Assembly: GCA_947652115.1 (NCBI GenBank)
Contig: OX393563.1
Span: forward strand, 5,025,276-5,089,275
Source of the DNA: Blastomussa wellsi
Taxonomy: Eukaryota > Cnidaria > Anthozoa > Scleractinia > Plerogyridae
DNA: 64,000 nt
Reading direction: 5' to 3'
Part shown: positions 63,070-64,000 of the stretch, one piece after another
How positions within the stretch are numbered: the stretch's first letter is position 1
Layout of the letters: every line of letters begins with the position of its first letter
The notes under the pieces: generated by a model
What the model was told of the DNA's origin: nothing
What the model saw: only the letters and a program-made list of their open reading frames with translations
Database searches by the model: none
Made by a program: the position numbers and the translations under genes

Positions 63070-63314
63070 GTCATAGCGTGAAATGTGAAGAGTCAATGAG
63101 CATTTTTTCATATCATAATTACTCTCACAGAGGATGTTACCTTTACAACCCTTTACACACGGCATAGTATCAACTGGAGCTCCAAATCGAGTGCAGTCAT
63201 GTCCACCGAATTGGGGTCTCGGGCTGGTGCATGACCTGTGTCGGTAACGCACTCCTTCGCCGCATGTCACGCTACATTCTGACCAATCCGAGTAAGGTGT
63301 GTAACCTCCATTAA
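49294..63314 (-). CDS. Gene D: thrombospondin type 1 repeat protein, 5' part outside the window
   Basis: Exons in order: 63141-63314, 62655-62693, 61627-61686, 61035-61103, 59494-59619, 59050-59112, 58191-58368, 57760-57830, 56994-57097, 56393-56438, 49452-49580, 49294-49301. All junctions are phase-consistent (1067 nt). The first exon is a textbook TSP1 repeat: WSECSVTCGEGVRYRHRSC, then further cysteines ending CVKGCKG. Next come small acidic exons (DPEEFPEYEAEEA; ENDSDLDNQEDEE), a basic His/Lys exon (KKHHRHKP), and an unrecognised region including CGPSRLLQYQ, MFDGGEIVYDKEGVPAD and KIILQRNKNNQMKVMEQC. The tail is charged and helical (KEELAAERDEALREKKYEG). The last exon would add one codon and a TAG behind a strong polypyrimidine acceptor. 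TSP1 repeats occur in secreted or membrane proteins that bind glycans or matrix. The N-terminus is missing, so family and function stay open. A DIRS element occupies the intron between 49580 and 56393. Confidence 0.7.
49925..50200 (+). mobile_element. tRNA-derived SINE
   Basis: Starts GGGAGGCGCGGTTGCCTAAT followed by GGTTAGTGTGCTGG, an A-box-like tRNA head. A degenerate B-box region (GCGGCCCGGGG) and the conserved tail seen at 13955-14090 follow. In the gene D intron, just outside the DIRS element. Confidence 0.65.
51608..52698 (+). CDS. DIRS gag-like ORF1, one frameshift
   Basis: ATG at 51608 opens an acidic region (MSDTEKGETNTSADCSRHEE) that stops at 51958. The continuation is in another frame (DFLESLTQALLPNSKKSP onward, 51940-52698), so one frameshift lies near 51940. 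The C-terminus is basic and rich in Arg, Asn and Gln, as expected for a nucleic-acid-binding capsid-like protein. No Cys/His knuckle seen. Confidence 0.65.
52700..54790 (+). CDS. DIRS reverse transcriptase / RNase H / methyltransferase-like ORF
   Basis: Open without interruption to 54410; first ATG at 52797. RT motifs: IRPKKDGTFRMILNLKPLN, ASVDLKDAYYSIPI, LPNGLSSAPRIFTKIL and the active site HIDDSLLVG. RNase H: LTTDASMVGWGAVCID, LELKAVLLGL and IQSDNTTMVAYIN. Then DIDLFASRLN and SWRPDPGAKFINAF, the stretch typical of DIRS methyltransferase-like regions. A frameshift at the C run near 54400 moves the end into another frame (about 54405-54786). Copies gag RNA into DNA in the cytoplasm or nucleus. 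Confidence 0.85.
54618..55592 (+). CDS. DIRS tyrosine recombinase
   Basis: 324 aa, intact, overlapping the RT ORF end in another frame. The catalytic tetrad pattern is visible: Arg in VSAQRGQSLHMLD, HSTR in KPHSTRAAAVSKAKN, and the nucleophile Tyr in GWSSQRTFDRFYNKP. It integrates circular DNA copies by site-specific recombination, which replaces the DDE integrase of LTR elements. The true start may lie upstream of the first ATG. Confidence 0.88.
   Translation: MQSIRESFQQRAISSKATDIILQSWSTGTHKQYTPYIKKWHDFCSKWKVNSYNPPLSTVLDFLVSLHEQGLSYATINTARSALSAIILPIDNVNIGSHPIVTRFMKGIFKNKPPAPRYQTTWDLNPVLTYLSSQPGPTQASLKSLTLKLTMLIALVSAQRGQSLHMLDIQFMKEGDTFFEFTLPEHIKQSRPGYKVPSVFLRAYPEDPTLCVFTHLKEYLQRTKLLRGTETKLLLRHVKPHHRASRDTISRWIRCVMADAGVDVTTFKPHSTRAAAVSKAKNASVPIKEILDTAGWSSQRTFDRFYNKPLQKNGSFAQTVLNID
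57222..57380. repeat. Inverted repeat MITE in gene D
   Basis: GGTAATCACATGAGGCCAAG and TACTATTAAGGATTAATTGC are repeated in complement to 57380, with CGAAGCGACG in the centre. Confidence 0.75.
59757..60775 (+). mobile_element. Degraded non-LTR (LINE) retrotransposon 3' part
   Basis: The plus-strand ORF 59769-60104 (KNKARNEYREKRKEV, RKLCDEGPKNGEEQ) resembles the region before the RT of cnidarian LINEs. After a gap, RT C-terminal pieces follow in shifting frames, such as RRRWRWIWHVLRMDHQQNP and PEGKGSRGRPREK (60520-60650). It ends in a GAT microsatellite (60744-60773), a common LINE 3' end. Antisense in a gene D intron. Confidence 0.65.
61884..62158. mobile_element. MITE with TGGCCCGATTT termini
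   Basis: Left ATGGCCCGATTTATACTAGA and right the complement of CTCTAGAAAAATCGGGCCAA. The interior repeats GACGGAT and CGAACTATCG. In a gene D intron. Confidence 0.7.
62986..63068. repeat. GACT then GATT tetranucleotide microsatellite
   Basis: About seven GACT units followed by about twelve GATT units, 73 bp from the TSP1 exon of gene D. Confidence 0.9.
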
Positions 63315-64000
63315 CTGAAGAATTATAAATAAGGGATGGACCATTATATTTTTGAGGGGGGGGTTGGGCAATTTTGTCTTGTTAAGAATTTTTTTTTTCG
63401 TCTTTGGGTTGTGCAAGAATTTTTTTTAGCACCTTAAGTTTGTGCACGAATTTTTTTTTTCCCCATCGGTTTCAGCATTATTCATATTTATTAAAGTGTC
63501 GCAAAAAGTGAGCATTTCATGAGGTATGCCTATACAAGTATGTAACAGAAAATGATACATGTACCTCAAAGCACTGCTTTCTCTCCAGGCTGATACAAGC
63601 TGCATTTAGTCTATTCAGTTATACATGTGTGGGTTACCACAAAAAATGAGAAAGTCTATTCAGCTGAATTTTAAACGTAAAAATGTCGGGATCTTTTTAT
63701 CCAATGTCAAGAAATTGAAATTGAATTGAAAATTGAATATATTGAATGTGTTCTTTACAAAGTATTTTTGGTTGTTGAAAACCACTTTCCCAATTGTTTT
63801 TGATAATTGTGTTCATAATTTTCAAACTGTGAACAATATTTCATAATAGTTGTTTATTTATTAATAGATATATCTTGACATAAATTTCAATACAAGAGCT
63901 CAAAAATGATATTTTTTGACATGAATGTTATATTTTATACCAGATTCATTGAAATGTTTTAATACAAGAGATAGATGGAAATAATATATTTATTATATGA
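63315..64000. other. Gene D intron, no exon seen
   Basis: Low-complexity AT-rich sequence with TTTTTTT-containing repeats near 63380-63460. No splice-bounded ORF found, so the preceding gene D exon lies outside the window. Confidence 0.4.

Overview
The window is animal nuclear DNA, almost certainly cnidarian and most likely from an anthozoan such as a coral. Genes are split into short exons with GT-AG introns, and the sequence is AT-rich and full of DIRS, Penelope-type, LINE, SINE, Harbinger and MITE copies. Two host proteins end in a minicollagen-type cysteine motif, which is a cnidarian hallmark. I built the gene models by hand from splice sites and reading phase; no search was run. LAYOUT, all host genes on the minus strand: gene A, about 0.4-8.0 kb, 3' end cut by the window edge; gene B, 12.5-27.7 kb; gene C, 31.2-45.8 kb; gene D, 49.3 kb to beyond 63.3 kb, 5' end outside the window. 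MAIN RESULT: A, B and C are tandem paralogues of one multidomain secreted protein family that I do not recognise as described. B (991 aa) and C (1027 aa) each resolve into 12 phase-consistent exons: signal peptide, dibasic propeptide site, PA14 domain on three exons, an Ala/Gly/Lys plus Gly-rich silk-like exon, an AbfB-like beta-trefoil region, a Pro-rich exon, a His/Tyr exon and a C-terminal Cys-rich exon with spacing C-x3-C-x5-C-x3-C-x3-CC. The polyproline plus terminal CRD layout is that of minicollagens and of the elastic nematocyst protein cnidoin, so a disulfide-polymerised extracellular or nematocyst wall material is the leading hypothesis. Gene A matches B module by module, but its Pro-rich exon has lost the splice donor and runs into a stop, so A probably lacks the His and Cys modules. 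Gene D is a different secreted protein with a thrombospondin type 1 repeat followed by short acidic and His/Lys-rich exons and an unrecognised C-terminal region. MOBILE DNA: gene B intron 3 holds a nest of transposons that expands it from 116 bp in A to about 4.1 kb. A nearly complete tyrosine-recombinase DIRS element (50.75-56.36 kb) sits in gene D. A GC-rich TIR element at 28.99-29.83 kb carries a decayed, unidentified ORF. Gene C introns hold a Penelope-type RT fragment, a long palindrome and a hexanucleotide array beside a splice donor.
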